Shown here: positions 42,249-50,645 of the stretch, one piece after another
How the letters are laid out: every line of letters begins with the position of its first letter
How positions within the stretch are numbered: position 1 is the first letter of the stretch
NCBI GenBank assembly: GCA_040905665.1
Contig: JBBDRD010000044.1
Location: forward strand, 1 to 64,000
Source: DASVCN01 sp040905665
GTDB lineage: Bacteria > Deinococcota > Deinococci > Deinococcales > Trueperaceae
DNA: 64,000 bases
Direction: 5' to 3'
Translations under genes and position numbers: made by a program
Notes under the pieces: model-generated
The model's input: only the letters and a program-made list of their open reading frames with translations
Told to the model about the DNA's origin: nothing
Database searches by the model: none

Positions 42249-44306
42249 TCTTATGCCCTTACGCTCCCGGGTACGTCCACGCTGCTTCTCGTTGCCCCGA
42301 TCCCCGCGTCCTGGCAGGGTGGGCACATTGACCTCCTTGCCCTGGAGCTTCGCCTCTACCTCGCGAATTTCGTCGCGGACCGCAGCGGCTCGCTCGAAGT
42401 CGAGGGCCTCCGAAGCCTGCCACATCTGGTTCTCCAGCTCGACCAGCTGTTGTCGCAGGTCGTCGTGTACCAGTTCGCGCTCCCAGGGCGCCAGCTTCTG
42501 CTCGGCGGGAGCCTCTTCGCTATGACGAATCACTTCGTGGATGCGCTTTCGAATCGATTCGGGCGTTATTCCATGTTTCTCGTTATACGCAAGCTGCTTG
42601 TTTCGGCGCCGTTCGGTTTCGCCGATCGCAGCTCTCATCGCGTCTGACATTACGTCGGCGTAGAGATACACTTCCCCACGCACATTCCTGGCGGCTCGAC
42701 CGATCGTCTGAATGAGTGAGCGCTCACTACGCAGGAAGCCGGTCTTGTCGGCATCGAGGATCGCCACCAGAGATACTTCCGGCAGATCGAGGCCCTCACG
42801 CAGCAGGTTGATCCCCACCAGCACATCGAAGTGACCGAGCCGCAGGTCGCGGATGATCACCTGTCGCTCGAGCGCGTCGATATCGGAGTGCATGTATCGC
42901 ACCCGAATGCTCTGCTGTGCGAGGAACTCGGTGAGGTCCTCGGACATCTTCTTCGTTAGGGTCGTGACCAGCACCCGTTCCCCGGCCTTGGCCCGCTCGC
43001 GGATGGCGAACACCAGATCGTCGATCTGGCCGCGACTAGGCTTCACCGTCACCATCGGGTCGACCAGCCCGGTGGGCCGGATGACCTGTTCGGCGATCTG
43101 ATCCGACAGCTTCAACTCCTGAGCCGCAGGCGTTGCCGACACGAATACTACCTGACCGACCCTGGAAAAGAACTCCTCATCGGTGAGTGGTCGGTTGTCC
43201 AATGCGGCGGGCAACCTGAAACCGTAGTCCACGAGAGTCTGCTTGCGTGCCCGGTCGCCGTTGAACATTCCACGGATTTGGGGCAACATCACATGAGACT
43301 CGTCGGTGAAAGTAATGAAGTCGTCGGGGAAGTAATCGAGCAGGGTGTGCGGCGGCGATCCCGGGCTGCGGCCGTCGAGATAACGGGAGTAATTCTCGAT
43401 ACCGGAGCAGTACCCAAGGGTCCGAAGCATCTCCAAGTCGTAACGCACGCGCTCGTTGAGACGTTGCTTCTCGAGTAGCTTGCCCGACTTCTCGAAGAAC
43501 GCCAGCCGCTCCTGCAGGTCGCGCTCGATTTGCGCCGCCGCCGGCTCCAGCACGTCGAACGGGGTCACGTAGTGCTTCGCCGGAAAAACCGTGACCGCTT
43601 CCAGTTCCGACAGGTCACTGCCGGTTACCGGATCCATCATCACGAGCCGGTCGATCTGATTGCCCCACAACTCGATGCGCAGCGGCTCCTCTTCGTAGGC
43701 GGTCCAGACCTCGATCACGTCACCCTTGGCCCGGAACCGTCCCGCGCCGAGTTCGATATCGTTGCGCTCGTACTGCTGGCTAACCAATCGCTGCAGAATC
43801 TCGTCGCGGCTGATGGTTTGTCCCGTCTGGAGGATCATGTTGAGCTGCTGATAAGTGTCGGGCGAGCCCAATCCGTAGATCGCCGACACCGAGGCCACCA
43901 CGATGACATCCTTGCGCGTGAGCAGGCTGCGGGTGGTCGAGTGGCGAAGCCGCTCGAGCTCCGAGTTGATGTTTGCGTCCTTCTCGATGAACAGGTCGCG
44001 AGCCGGCACGTACGCCTCTGGCTGATAGTAGTCGTAGTAGGAGATGAAAAACTCGACCGCGGCGGTGGGGAAGTAATCGCGGAACTCCGAGGCTAGCTGC
44101 GCCGTGAGGATCTTGTTGGGCGCCAGGATCAGGGCCGGCCTCTGGGATTCCTCGATGATGCGCGCCATGGTGTGCGTCTTGCCCGATCCGGTAACGCCCA
44201 GGAGCGTCTGGTAACGCAAGCCATCGTCCAGTCCCTCGACGAGTTTCTTGATTGCGTGTGGTTGGTCGCCCTGCGGCGTGTAGGGAGCTTCTACCTTTAA
44301 CGCCAT
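42243..44306 (-). CDS. uvrB: Excinuclease ABC subunit B
   Basis: 687 residues; helicase-like damage-verification subunit of nucleotide excision repair. Walker A GVTGSGKT (37-44), the beta-hairpin region YYDYYQPEAYVPARDLFIEK, helicase motifs FITFTDESHVMLPQ, FVSATPAAQE, VGINLLREGLDLPEVSLVAI and QTIGRAARN, and the C-terminal UVR domain LENQMWQASEALDFERAAAV that binds UvrC. TAGAGT lies 6 bp before the ATG, and GGAAGA in that gap could be a weak ribosome site, so the start mode is ambiguous. Confidence 0.98.
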   Translation of the reverse strand: MALKVEAPYTPQGDQPHAIKKLVEGLDDGLRYQTLLGVTGSGKTHTMARIIEESQRPALILAPNKILTAQLASEFRDYFPTAAVEFFISYYDYYQPEAYVPARDLFIEKDANINSELERLRHSTTRSLLTRKDVIVVASVSAIYGLGSPDTYQQLNMILQTGQTISRDEILQRLVSQQYERNDIELGAGRFRAKGDVIEVWTAYEEEPLRIELWGNQIDRLVMMDPVTGSDLSELEAVTVFPAKHYVTPFDVLEPAAAQIERDLQERLAFFEKSGKLLEKQRLNERVRYDLEMLRTLGYCSGIENYSRYLDGRSPGSPPHTLLDYFPDDFITFTDESHVMLPQIRGMFNGDRARKQTLVDYGFRLPAALDNRPLTDEEFFSRVGQVVFVSATPAAQELKLSDQIAEQVIRPTGLVDPMVTVKPSRGQIDDLVFAIRERAKAGERVLVTTLTKKMSEDLTEFLAQQSIRVRYMHSDIDALERQVIIRDLRLGHFDVLVGINLLREGLDLPEVSLVAILDADKTGFLRSERSLIQTIGRAARNVRGEVYLYADVMSDAMRAAIGETERRRNKQLAYNEKHGITPESIRKRIHEVIRHSEEAPAEQKLAPWERELVHDDLRQQLVELENQMWQASEALDFERAAAVRDEIREVEAKLQGKEVNVPTLPGRGDRGNEKQRGRTRERKGIRA

Positions 44307-44352
44307 TCTTCCACTCTAAGCGGTGGGCACCCTTTGGCTCGTCTCACACCGT

Positions 44353-44358
44353 TACACT
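44353..44358 (+). promoter_or_regulatory. -10 upstream of osmC
   Basis: TACACT, the same hexamer used by recF, sufS, bamA and the ABC exporter. It ends 8 bp before an ATG that opens a 7-codon reading frame, and 43 bp before the osmC ATG. Confidence 0.55.
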
Positions 44359-44366
44359 TAGCGCGG

Positions 44367-44390
44367 ATGGGCCAAACATATGTGGTTTAG
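44367..44390 (+). CDS. Possible leaderless 7-codon upstream ORF before osmC
   Basis: ATG at 44367 encodes MGQTYVV and stops with TAG at 44388-44390, immediately before the AAGGGAG ribosome site of osmC. Its ATG is 8 bp behind a TACACT -10, the leaderless spacing used by other genes here. It may be a leader peptide affecting osmC translation, or chance. Confidence 0.35.
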   Translation: MGQTYVV

Positions 44391-44401
44391 AAGGGAGTCT
44401 C

Positions 44402-44821
44402 ATGCCGGTACGTTCAGCAAAGGCAGAATGGCGAGGGAATCTACGGGAGGGCAACGGCACGGCTTCATTCGGCAATTTCGAAGGAGCCTACTCGTTTCCC
44501 TCCCGCTTCGAAGAGGGGGAGGGCACGAATCCCGAGGAGATGATGGGTGCCGCCTTCGCGGCCTGCTACGCTATGGCGCTCGCCGGAAACCTTGGCGCCG
44601 CCGGTTTCGCTCCCGACGAGATTCGCAGTGAGGCGAAAGTCCATGTCGAGAAGGGCGCCGCCGGGTTCTCGATCACCCGCATCGACCCGACGGTGGAAGC
44701 GCGCGCCCAAGGAATCGACGAGGGCGCCTTCCAGGAACAGGCCGAAAAGACCAAGACTACTTGTCCGGTTTCCAAGGCGCTCGCGGTGAAAGACGTGCGG
44801 TTAAAAGCGAAGTTGCTCTAA
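44402..44821 (+). CDS. OsmC/Ohr-family peroxiredoxin-like protein
   Basis: 139 residues from ATG 44402, with AAGGGAG upstream. OsmC-type blocks: AKAEWRGNLREGNGTASFGN, TNPEEMMGAAFAACYAMALA with the first redox cysteine, and EKTKTTCPVSKALAVKDVRL with the second. The family reduces organic hydroperoxides using two cysteines at a dimer interface. The gene is divergent from uvrB and convergent with the ABC exporter. The sequence is nearer the OsmC subgroup than Ohr, but I cannot settle this by eye. Confidence 0.9.
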   Translation: MPVRSAKAEWRGNLREGNGTASFGNFEGAYSFPSRFEEGEGTNPEEMMGAAFAACYAMALAGNLGAAGFAPDEIRSEAKVHVEKGAAGFSITRIDPTVEARAQGIDEGAFQEQAEKTKTTCPVSKALAVKDVRLKAKLL

Positions 44822-44850
44822 CGGAATTAACCGCAGCGCGGTGCTTCGTT

Positions 44851-46692
44851 TCAGCCGCGGGTTATCGTCTCCACATCGAACTGGCGGCGGTACAACTCGC
44901 GGTAGAGCCCTGGTTGAGCCAGTAGCGCCGAATGGCTGCCCTGTTGAACGATCCGACCGCGGTCGAGAACCACGATACGGTCGGCGCGCAACACGGTAGC
45001 CAGGCGGTGAGCGATGACGAAGGTGGTGCGCCCGGCCATCAGGCGCTCGAGCGCGGCCTGCACCAGCGCCTCCGACTCACTATCGAGCGACGAAGTGGCT
45101 TCGTCGAGGATCAGGATTCTGGGGTCCTTGAGGAGCGCACGGGCTATCGCCAATCGTTGCCGCTGGCCTCCTGAGAGTTTCACACCTCTCTCGCCCACGG
45201 CGGTTTCGAAGCCGCGAGGAAATTCCTCGATGAAACCTCGGGCATTGGCCGCGAGGGCCGCCTCGATCACCTCCTCGTCGCCGGCCTCCGGACGACCGTA
45301 GCGGATGTTTTCGGCCACGCTCCCCGAAAACAGATGCGTCTCCTGCGGCACCATCGCCAGCAGTCCGCGTAGCGCAAGCAGGTCCATGTCGCGTAGGTCG
45401 CACTCGTCGATCGTTATCCGCCCGGCCTTCGGTTCGTAGAAGCGGGGCAGCAGCGACACCAGCGTGCTCTTGCCCGCACCAGAGGGCCCTACCAAGGCGA
45501 TAGCTTCACCCGGCTCGGCAACCAGATCGATCTGCTCGAGCACCATCCCCTCGCCTCTGTCGACGTCCCTAAGGTCGCCGTAACCGAACGACACCCCTTC
45601 GAAGGCCACGCGGCCCCGCACACCCCGAGCGGTACGCTTGGATTCTTCGCTCACCAGCGCTTCCCCCTCGAGGTCGAGCAGCTCGAATATCCTCTGCGAA
45701 GCGCCGATAGCCTCCTGCAGTTGACTGTAGAGTCCCGTGAATGTTCCCACCGAGGCCGCAACGAAGAGCGTGAGGAACAGGAACGCGACCAGGTCGCCCG
45801 GGGCCAGGGCGCCCAGGACGACCTGGCGTCCGCCGTACCACAGCACCACGGCGATACCGGTGAAGAGGGCCAGGATGATCGAGGGCACGAAGAGCGCCCT
45901 GGCAAAGGCGCGCGAACGCCCCAAGCGGAACGACTCGTCGATAGCCTGGGCGTAGCGGCGGCGCTCGAGACCCTCGGCGGTAAAGGCCTTGACTACCCGG
46001 ATGCCGCCAAGCGCCTCCTCGGCATCGGCATTGGCCTCAGCCACCCGGTCTTGGAAGCGGGAGCTGACGACTCGCAGGCTGCGGCCGAAGATGGCGCCGG
46101 CGACGATGACTGGCGGAATGACGGCCAGCATTACCAGGGTGAGTTGAGCGTTGAGCACGAACAGGACTATCGCGGCGCCCACCAGGGTTACGCTCTGATT
46201 CACCAGCTGTGCCGCTCCCTGCGATACAGCAGCCTGCACGGTCGCGACATCGGCGGTGAGACGCGAGGTAATTTCGCCCGTTTTACGCGAGTCGAAGAAG
46301 GGTACCGAGAGCTCCAGGAGATGCCCATACAGCTTCTTTCGTAGGTCGGCCACTACGCCTTCGCCGACCAAGCCCAGCAGGTAGATGCGCAGGAAGTTGA
46401 ACAGCGCCTGTAGTGCGAACACCCCCAGCAGCAGCAGTGCGATCCGGTTCAAGTCTGCGGACTGCGGCAGGGTCCCGCGGGCTTCGAACGCCCGATTGAA
46501 CAGGTCGCGAGCCAGGAGCGGCAGGGCCAAAGTCAGGAGCCCGGCTACCGCCACCGCGGCTACTCCGAGAAGAAGCTGGCTACGGTAGGGCCCGGTGAGC
46601 GCGAGTAGCCTGCTCAGCCGCCTTAGGTCGATACGTCGGCTTTCGGGCGTTGCAGACGACTGGCGGGGCTTGCCGCGACTGTTTCGAAACAC
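44851..46692 (-). CDS. ABC exporter, fused permease and ATPase (MsbA/multidrug type)
   Basis: 613 residues. The N-terminal six-helix exporter domain (about 30-320) includes VVADLRKKLYGHLLELSVPF and GEITSRLTADVATVQAAVSQ. The C-terminal nucleotide-binding domain has Walker A GPSGAGKST, Q-loop MVPQETHLFSGSVAENIRYG, signature VKLSGGQRQRLAIARALL, Walker B ILILDEATSSLD and switch histidine FVIAHRLATV. It works as a homodimer or heterodimer exporting lipids or drugs. The GTG start is 5 bp behind TACACT. Confidence 0.95.
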   Translation of the reverse strand: MFRNSRGKPRQSSATPESRRIDLRRLSRLLALTGPYRSQLLLGVAAVAVAGLLTLALPLLARDLFNRAFEARGTLPQSADLNRIALLLLGVFALQALFNFLRIYLLGLVGEGVVADLRKKLYGHLLELSVPFFDSRKTGEITSRLTADVATVQAAVSQGAAQLVNQSVTLVGAAIVLFVLNAQLTLVMLAVIPPVIVAGAIFGRSLRVVSSRFQDRVAEANADAEEALGGIRVVKAFTAEGLERRRYAQAIDESFRLGRSRAFARALFVPSIILALFTGIAVVLWYGGRQVVLGALAPGDLVAFLFLTLFVAASVGTFTGLYSQLQEAIGASQRIFELLDLEGEALVSEESKRTARGVRGRVAFEGVSFGYGDLRDVDRGEGMVLEQIDLVAEPGEAIALVGPSGAGKSTLVSLLPRFYEPKAGRITIDECDLRDMDLLALRGLLAMVPQETHLFSGSVAENIRYGRPEAGDEEVIEAALAANARGFIEEFPRGFETAVGERGVKLSGGQRQRLAIARALLKDPRILILDEATSSLDSESEALVQAALERLMAGRTTFVIAHRLATVLRADRIVVLDRGRIVQQGSHSALLAQPGLYRELYRRQFDVETITRG

Positions 46693-46697
46693 ATCGT

Positions 46698-46703
46698 AGT
46701 GTA
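46698..46703 (-). promoter_or_regulatory. Leaderless-type -10 of the ABC exporter
   Basis: TACACT on the minus strand ends 5 bp before GTG 46692, the same hexamer and spacing as recF. Confidence 0.65.
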
Positions 46704-46786
46704 CGACTGAAGAGCAAGGGGCCGCGGTCGCCGAGACGCCCGGCTGGCGGATTAGACTGGGTCATTCGGAAGGAGTTCGATTTTCC

Positions 46787-48772
46787 ATGGCCGAACCGCT
46801 GACAGCACCACTGTGGCGTCCCACGCCAGAGCGAATCGAAGAGGCGGCCCTCACCGGCTTTCTGAGGCGTGCGCAGCGGCCTGCTGGTCGTGCATTTTCC
46901 GGCTACTTCGATCTGCACGCCTGGACGATAAGCCGGCCCGAGGCGTTCTGGTCATTCCTGGCGGAGGAGGCTCTCATCCCCTTCTCGGCTAAGCCGGCTC
47001 GTGCCATGAGCGAGGACCCGATGCACCGTGTCCGCTGGTTCGAGGGCGGAGCGCTCAACTACGCTCAGGCGTTGCTCTACCCGGCCGGGCTCGAAGACGA
47101 GCTGCAGCCCGCCCTGCTCTCCCTCAACGAAAACGGGGCCCAGCGGAGCGTCAGCTACGCTCAATTGAGGCGCGATGTGGCCGGCGTGCAGCGGGCCTTG
47201 GAGTCGGAGGGGGTGGGCGTAGGCGACCGAGTCGCCGCCTACGCGGCTAACGTGCCCGAAACCGTCACGCTCTTGCTCGCTTGCGCCGGTTTAGGGGCCA
47301 TCTTCACCAGTTGCTCCCCCGATTTCGGCCTAGAAGCTGCGGAGGCGCGCTTTGGACAGGTGAAACCCATGGTGCTGGCCGCCTCCACCGTTTACCGCTA
47401 CGGCGGCCGACGCTTCGATGTGAGCGGGGTAGTTCGTGAGCTGAGCCGGAAGTTGGGCATCCCGCGAGCCGTCGCCATGCCATACCCCGAGGAGGAGGGG
47501 GTACCGGACGGCATGGTGGGCTGGAGTGAGTGGGTGGAGAGCGGAGGAAGTGAACCGCGCTTGACCCCGCTGCCGTTCGACCACCCGCTATACGTGCTCT
47601 ACTCTTCGGGTACCACCGGACTTCCCAAGCCGATCGTCCACCGCGCGGGCGGCGTACTGCTGTCCCATTACAAGGAGCAGCGGCTGCACAACGATATTTT
47701 TCCCGGCGACACGGTCCTCTACTTCAGCACTTGTGGCTGGATGATGTGGAACTGGCTGGTGTCGGTGTTGGCGCAAGGAGCGACGGCGGTGCTCTACGAC
47801 GGTTCGCCGGCCTGGCCCCAGCTGGATGCGTTATGGCGTTTGTCCGAGCGGCACGGGATCAGCTTCTTCGGAACCAGCGCCCGTTACCTTCACACTCTTC
47901 AGGCCGAGGAGGTGCGGCCACGCCGCTTCGACCTGAGTCGATTGCGCACCGTCACGTCAACCGGTTCGCCTCTGTCGGCCGGAGGGTTCGAGTACGTTTA
48001 CCGCGAGATCAAGCAGGATCTGCACCTCGCCTCGATTTCCGGCGGGACCGACATAGTCAGTTGTTTCATGCTTGGAGTCCCCATCCTTCCCGTCTATGCC
48101 GGACAGATTCAGGCGCCCGGATTGGGGGTGGACCTTGCCGCTTTCGACCAGGAGGGCCTGCCGCTGGTCGGGAAAGCCGGCGAGCTGGTATGCCGCAAGC
48201 CGCTGCCATCGATGCCGCTCGGCTTCTGGGGTGATGACACGGGCGAGCGCTATAGGAGCGCCTACTTCGAGAGTTTCGAGGGAATTTGGCGTCACGGCGA
48301 CCTGATAGAGATCACGCAGGGTGGAGGAGTTATCGTCTACGGTCGTTCCGACGCCACGCTCAATCCCGGTGGGGTTCGCATCGGCACCGCCGAGATCTAC
48401 CGGCCGCTGGAGGACGTGGATGAAGTGCTGGAGGCCGCCGCGGTAGGCAAACGCGAGGATGGCGACGAGGACATCTGGCTGTTCGTGGTGCTCAAGCAGG
48501 GTGCGGTCCTGGACCAGGGGCTCACCGGTACCATTCGCAGCCGTATCCGTTCACAGGCGAGTCCGCGACACGTGCCTAAGCGGCTGATCCAGGTGTCCCA
48601 GCTGCCGCGCACACGAAGCGGCAAGGCGATGGAGATAGCGGTAGCGAGAGTGGTCAATGGCGAGGAAGTACCCAACCGAGAGGTGATGGCCAACCCGGAG
48701 GCGCTGGATGAGATCGCTCGTGCGGTGGCTCAGCCCTTGACCGAGCCGGCCAGAATGCCACGCACGAAGTAG
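46787..48772 (+). CDS. Acetoacetyl-CoA synthetase
   Basis: 661 residues, adenylate-forming enzyme activating acetoacetate with ATP and CoA. Full-length for AACS: an N-terminal ACS-type lead (EAFWSFLAEEALIPFSAKPA, RWFEGGALNYAQALL), the AMP-binding loop YSSGTTGLPKPIVH, TSTGSPLSAGGFEYVYREIK, and GGTDIVSCFMLGVPILPVYA, which is characteristic of AACS rather than acetyl-CoA synthetase. The acylation lysine lies in RTRSGKAMEI. GGAAGGAG is ~11 bp before the ATG. Its 3' end overlaps the convergent permease gene by 43 bp. Confidence 0.93.
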   Translation: MAEPLTAPLWRPTPERIEEAALTGFLRRAQRPAGRAFSGYFDLHAWTISRPEAFWSFLAEEALIPFSAKPARAMSEDPMHRVRWFEGGALNYAQALLYPAGLEDELQPALLSLNENGAQRSVSYAQLRRDVAGVQRALESEGVGVGDRVAAYAANVPETVTLLLACAGLGAIFTSCSPDFGLEAAEARFGQVKPMVLAASTVYRYGGRRFDVSGVVRELSRKLGIPRAVAMPYPEEEGVPDGMVGWSEWVESGGSEPRLTPLPFDHPLYVLYSSGTTGLPKPIVHRAGGVLLSHYKEQRLHNDIFPGDTVLYFSTCGWMMWNWLVSVLAQGATAVLYDGSPAWPQLDALWRLSERHGISFFGTSARYLHTLQAEEVRPRRFDLSRLRTVTSTGSPLSAGGFEYVYREIKQDLHLASISGGTDIVSCFMLGVPILPVYAGQIQAPGLGVDLAAFDQEGLPLVGKAGELVCRKPLPSMPLGFWGDDTGERYRSAYFESFEGIWRHGDLIEITQGGGVIVYGRSDATLNPGGVRIGTAEIYRPLEDVDEVLEAAAVGKREDGDEDIWLFVVLKQGAVLDQGLTGTIRSRIRSQASPRHVPKRLIQVSQLPRTRSGKAMEIAVARVVNGEEVPNREVMANPEALDEIARAVAQPLTEPARMPRTK

Positions 48773-49626
48773 CGCTGGAGGGTGAAGAACACCGCCAGTG
48801 GGAGCATCATCGAGACGAAAGCGGCTGCGGTGAGCAACTGCCAGCCCCCACCCAATGAGTTGGTGAGGTTGCCGATGGTCACGGTCATGGGAGCCACGTC
48901 GGGCGCTCCCCCCAAGTAGATGAGGGCGACCAGAAGATCGTTCCACACCCACATGAACTGGAAGATCGCCAGCGAAGCGAGCGCCGGAAGCGAGAGCGGA
49001 AGCGCCAGATAGAAGAAGGCCGTAAACGGCGAAGCACCGTCGAGGAACGCCGACTCGAGCATGTCCTTGGGCAGGGTTCCGAAGAAGTTGCGCAGCAGGT
49101 AGACCGCGAACGGCAGACCATAAGCGGCGTGGGCAAGCCAGATGCCCGTGAAGGTGCCGGTAAGCCCGAGCTCGTTGTAGAGCCGCAGCACAGGAATCAA
49201 CGTGGTCTGGAGTGGTACCACCAGCAGTCCCACGACCGAGACGAAGAGAACGTTACGCCCGGGAAACTTCATCCAGGCGAAACAGTACGCCGCGAAGGCG
49301 GCGATCATGATCGGGATCACCGTGGCAGGAATGGTGATGAACAGGCTGTTGATGAAGCTCCTGCCCATGCCCGCCGTTCCGAGCGCCTCCCGGTAAAGGT
49401 CGAGCGAGAAGTTCCAGGGGGGCACGAGCGCGGTCCACCAGCCACTGGTAGTAACCAGGTGAGCTGGGCGGAACGAGCTCACCAGCAGGCCAAGCGTCGG
49501 CACCGACCAGATCAACACCATCACGACGATGATTGCGTGCAGCGGGAGTCTGCGTAGGAGTCGGTCTACCTGAAACTTTCGTTTCCCGTGCTCTCGAGGC
49601 AGGGGCAAGGCTCGCGACGACTTCAC
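48730..49626 (-). CDS. Sugar ABC transporter permease (MalG/AglG type)
   Basis: 298 residues with about six membrane helices. The EAA loop that docks the ATPase reads LESAFLDGASPFTAFFYLAL, typical of MalG-type permeases. The GTG start overlaps the stop of the preceding permease (GTGA). No ATPase gene follows, so the importer probably shares a multitask MsiK/UgpC-type ATPase encoded elsewhere. The 3' end overlaps the convergent acetoacetyl-CoA synthetase gene by 43 bp. Confidence 0.92.
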   Translation of the reverse strand: MKSSRALPLPREHGKRKFQVDRLLRRLPLHAIIVVMVLIWSVPTLGLLVSSFRPAHLVTTSGWWTALVPPWNFSLDLYREALGTAGMGRSFINSLFITIPATVIPIMIAAFAAYCFAWMKFPGRNVLFVSVVGLLVVPLQTTLIPVLRLYNELGLTGTFTGIWLAHAAYGLPFAVYLLRNFFGTLPKDMLESAFLDGASPFTAFFYLALPLSLPALASLAIFQFMWVWNDLLVALIYLGGAPDVAPMTVTIGNLTNSLGGGWQLLTAAAFVSMMLPLAVFFTLQRYFVRGILAGSVKG

Positions 49627-50597
49627 CGGATCGCCTCCTGCTCACGGAATCGGCGGATGTTGAAGAGCATGATGGGGACTATCGCCAGGAGCAGCACGAC
49701 AGCTATGGCACCGGCCCGTCCGAAGTGGGTGAAGTTGAACATCTCCTTGTACATCCGGTTGGCGATAACGTCGGTTCCGAAGTTTCCGTTCGTCATGACG
49801 TAGACCACGTCGAAGGCCTTGAGGGCAAAGATGACCATGGTCGTTGCCACTACCGCGATCGTCGACCCCATCATCGGGATCGTCACTCGGGTGAGGGTCT
49901 GGAGTTCGGTCGCCCCGTCGACCCGCGCGGCCTCGAGAATCTCGGTGGGAATGCCCTTGAGCCCGGCCGAGAGGATTACCAGAGCGAAGCCGGCCCAGAC
50001 CCACACGGCAACGGCGATGAGCGCGAAGTTGTTCCAGGGTCGGTTGATGAGCCAGGCGACCGGATCACCACCGAAGGCAGCCATGATGCCGTTGAGCGTG
50101 CCGGTCTGCGGCTGCATCGGCGGCTGGTAATCGTACATCAGGCGCCAGATAACTCCGGCGGCTACGAACGATATCGCCATCGGCAGGAATATGAGCGCCT
50201 TAGCGGTCGACTCATAGGGAACCTTGTCGAACAGGATGGCGAACAGCAGGCCGAAGGTGACGGTGAGCAAGGTTAGGAAGACGAGCCAGAGGCCGTTGTT
50301 GCGTAGCGATATCAGGACGCTGTTGTCCGTGAAGATATAGCGGTAGTTGGCGAGGCCAACGAATTCCGTCGAGTCGGCGTTGAAGAAACTGAGATAAAGG
50401 GTGTTGAGCGTCGGATATACGAGAAACACGGCTAATAGCAGGACCGCCGGCGCCACCCATAACCAGGGCCTTACGGTTCCGCGGCTGCGGTGCGGGAGCC
50501 GCTGCACCAAGGCTTCGACGAGTGCAACGTAGCCTACTGTGGCTGCCGGGACGCCAATGACAACTATCAGTGCAAGTAACAGTCGACTCTCAAACAT
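49623..50597 (-). CDS. Sugar ABC transporter permease (MalF/AglF type)
   Basis: 324 residues from ATG 50597; a TTG at 50621 is in frame but would lie inside the intergenic hairpin. Seven or more hydrophobic helices are seen, and the EAA loop is LEAARVDGATELQTLTRVTI. The N-terminal pair of helices (residues of about 5-55) before the core resembles AglF-type permeases. Paired with the downstream permease and the upstream binding protein, it forms the membrane channel of an oligosaccharide importer. Confidence 0.9.
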   Translation of the reverse strand: MFESRLLLALIVVIGVPAATVGYVALVEALVQRLPHRSRGTVRPWLWVAPAVLLLAVFLVYPTLNTLYLSFFNADSTEFVGLANYRYIFTDNSVLISLRNNGLWLVFLTLLTVTFGLLFAILFDKVPYESTAKALIFLPMAISFVAAGVIWRLMYDYQPPMQPQTGTLNGIMAAFGGDPVAWLINRPWNNFALIAVAVWVWAGFALVILSAGLKGIPTEILEAARVDGATELQTLTRVTIPMMGSTIAVVATTMVIFALKAFDVVYVMTNGNFGTDVIANRMYKEMFNFTHFGRAGAIAVVLLLAIVPIMLFNIRRFREQEAIR

Positions 50598-50609
50598 GTC
50601 GGTTGCTTT

Positions 50610-50632
50610 GGTGGGGCGCAACGCACCCCACC
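50610..50632 (-). promoter_or_regulatory. Intergenic stem-loop between binding protein and permease
   Basis: GGTGGGG (50610-50616) pairs with CCCCACC (50626-50632) around 9 nt. It lies 13 bp after the binding-protein stop. Such hairpins in sugar ABC operons hold back transcription or protect the upstream mRNA, giving more binding protein than permease; that role is inferred. Confidence 0.6.
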
Positions 50633-50645
50633 GAAGCCTCCTCGA

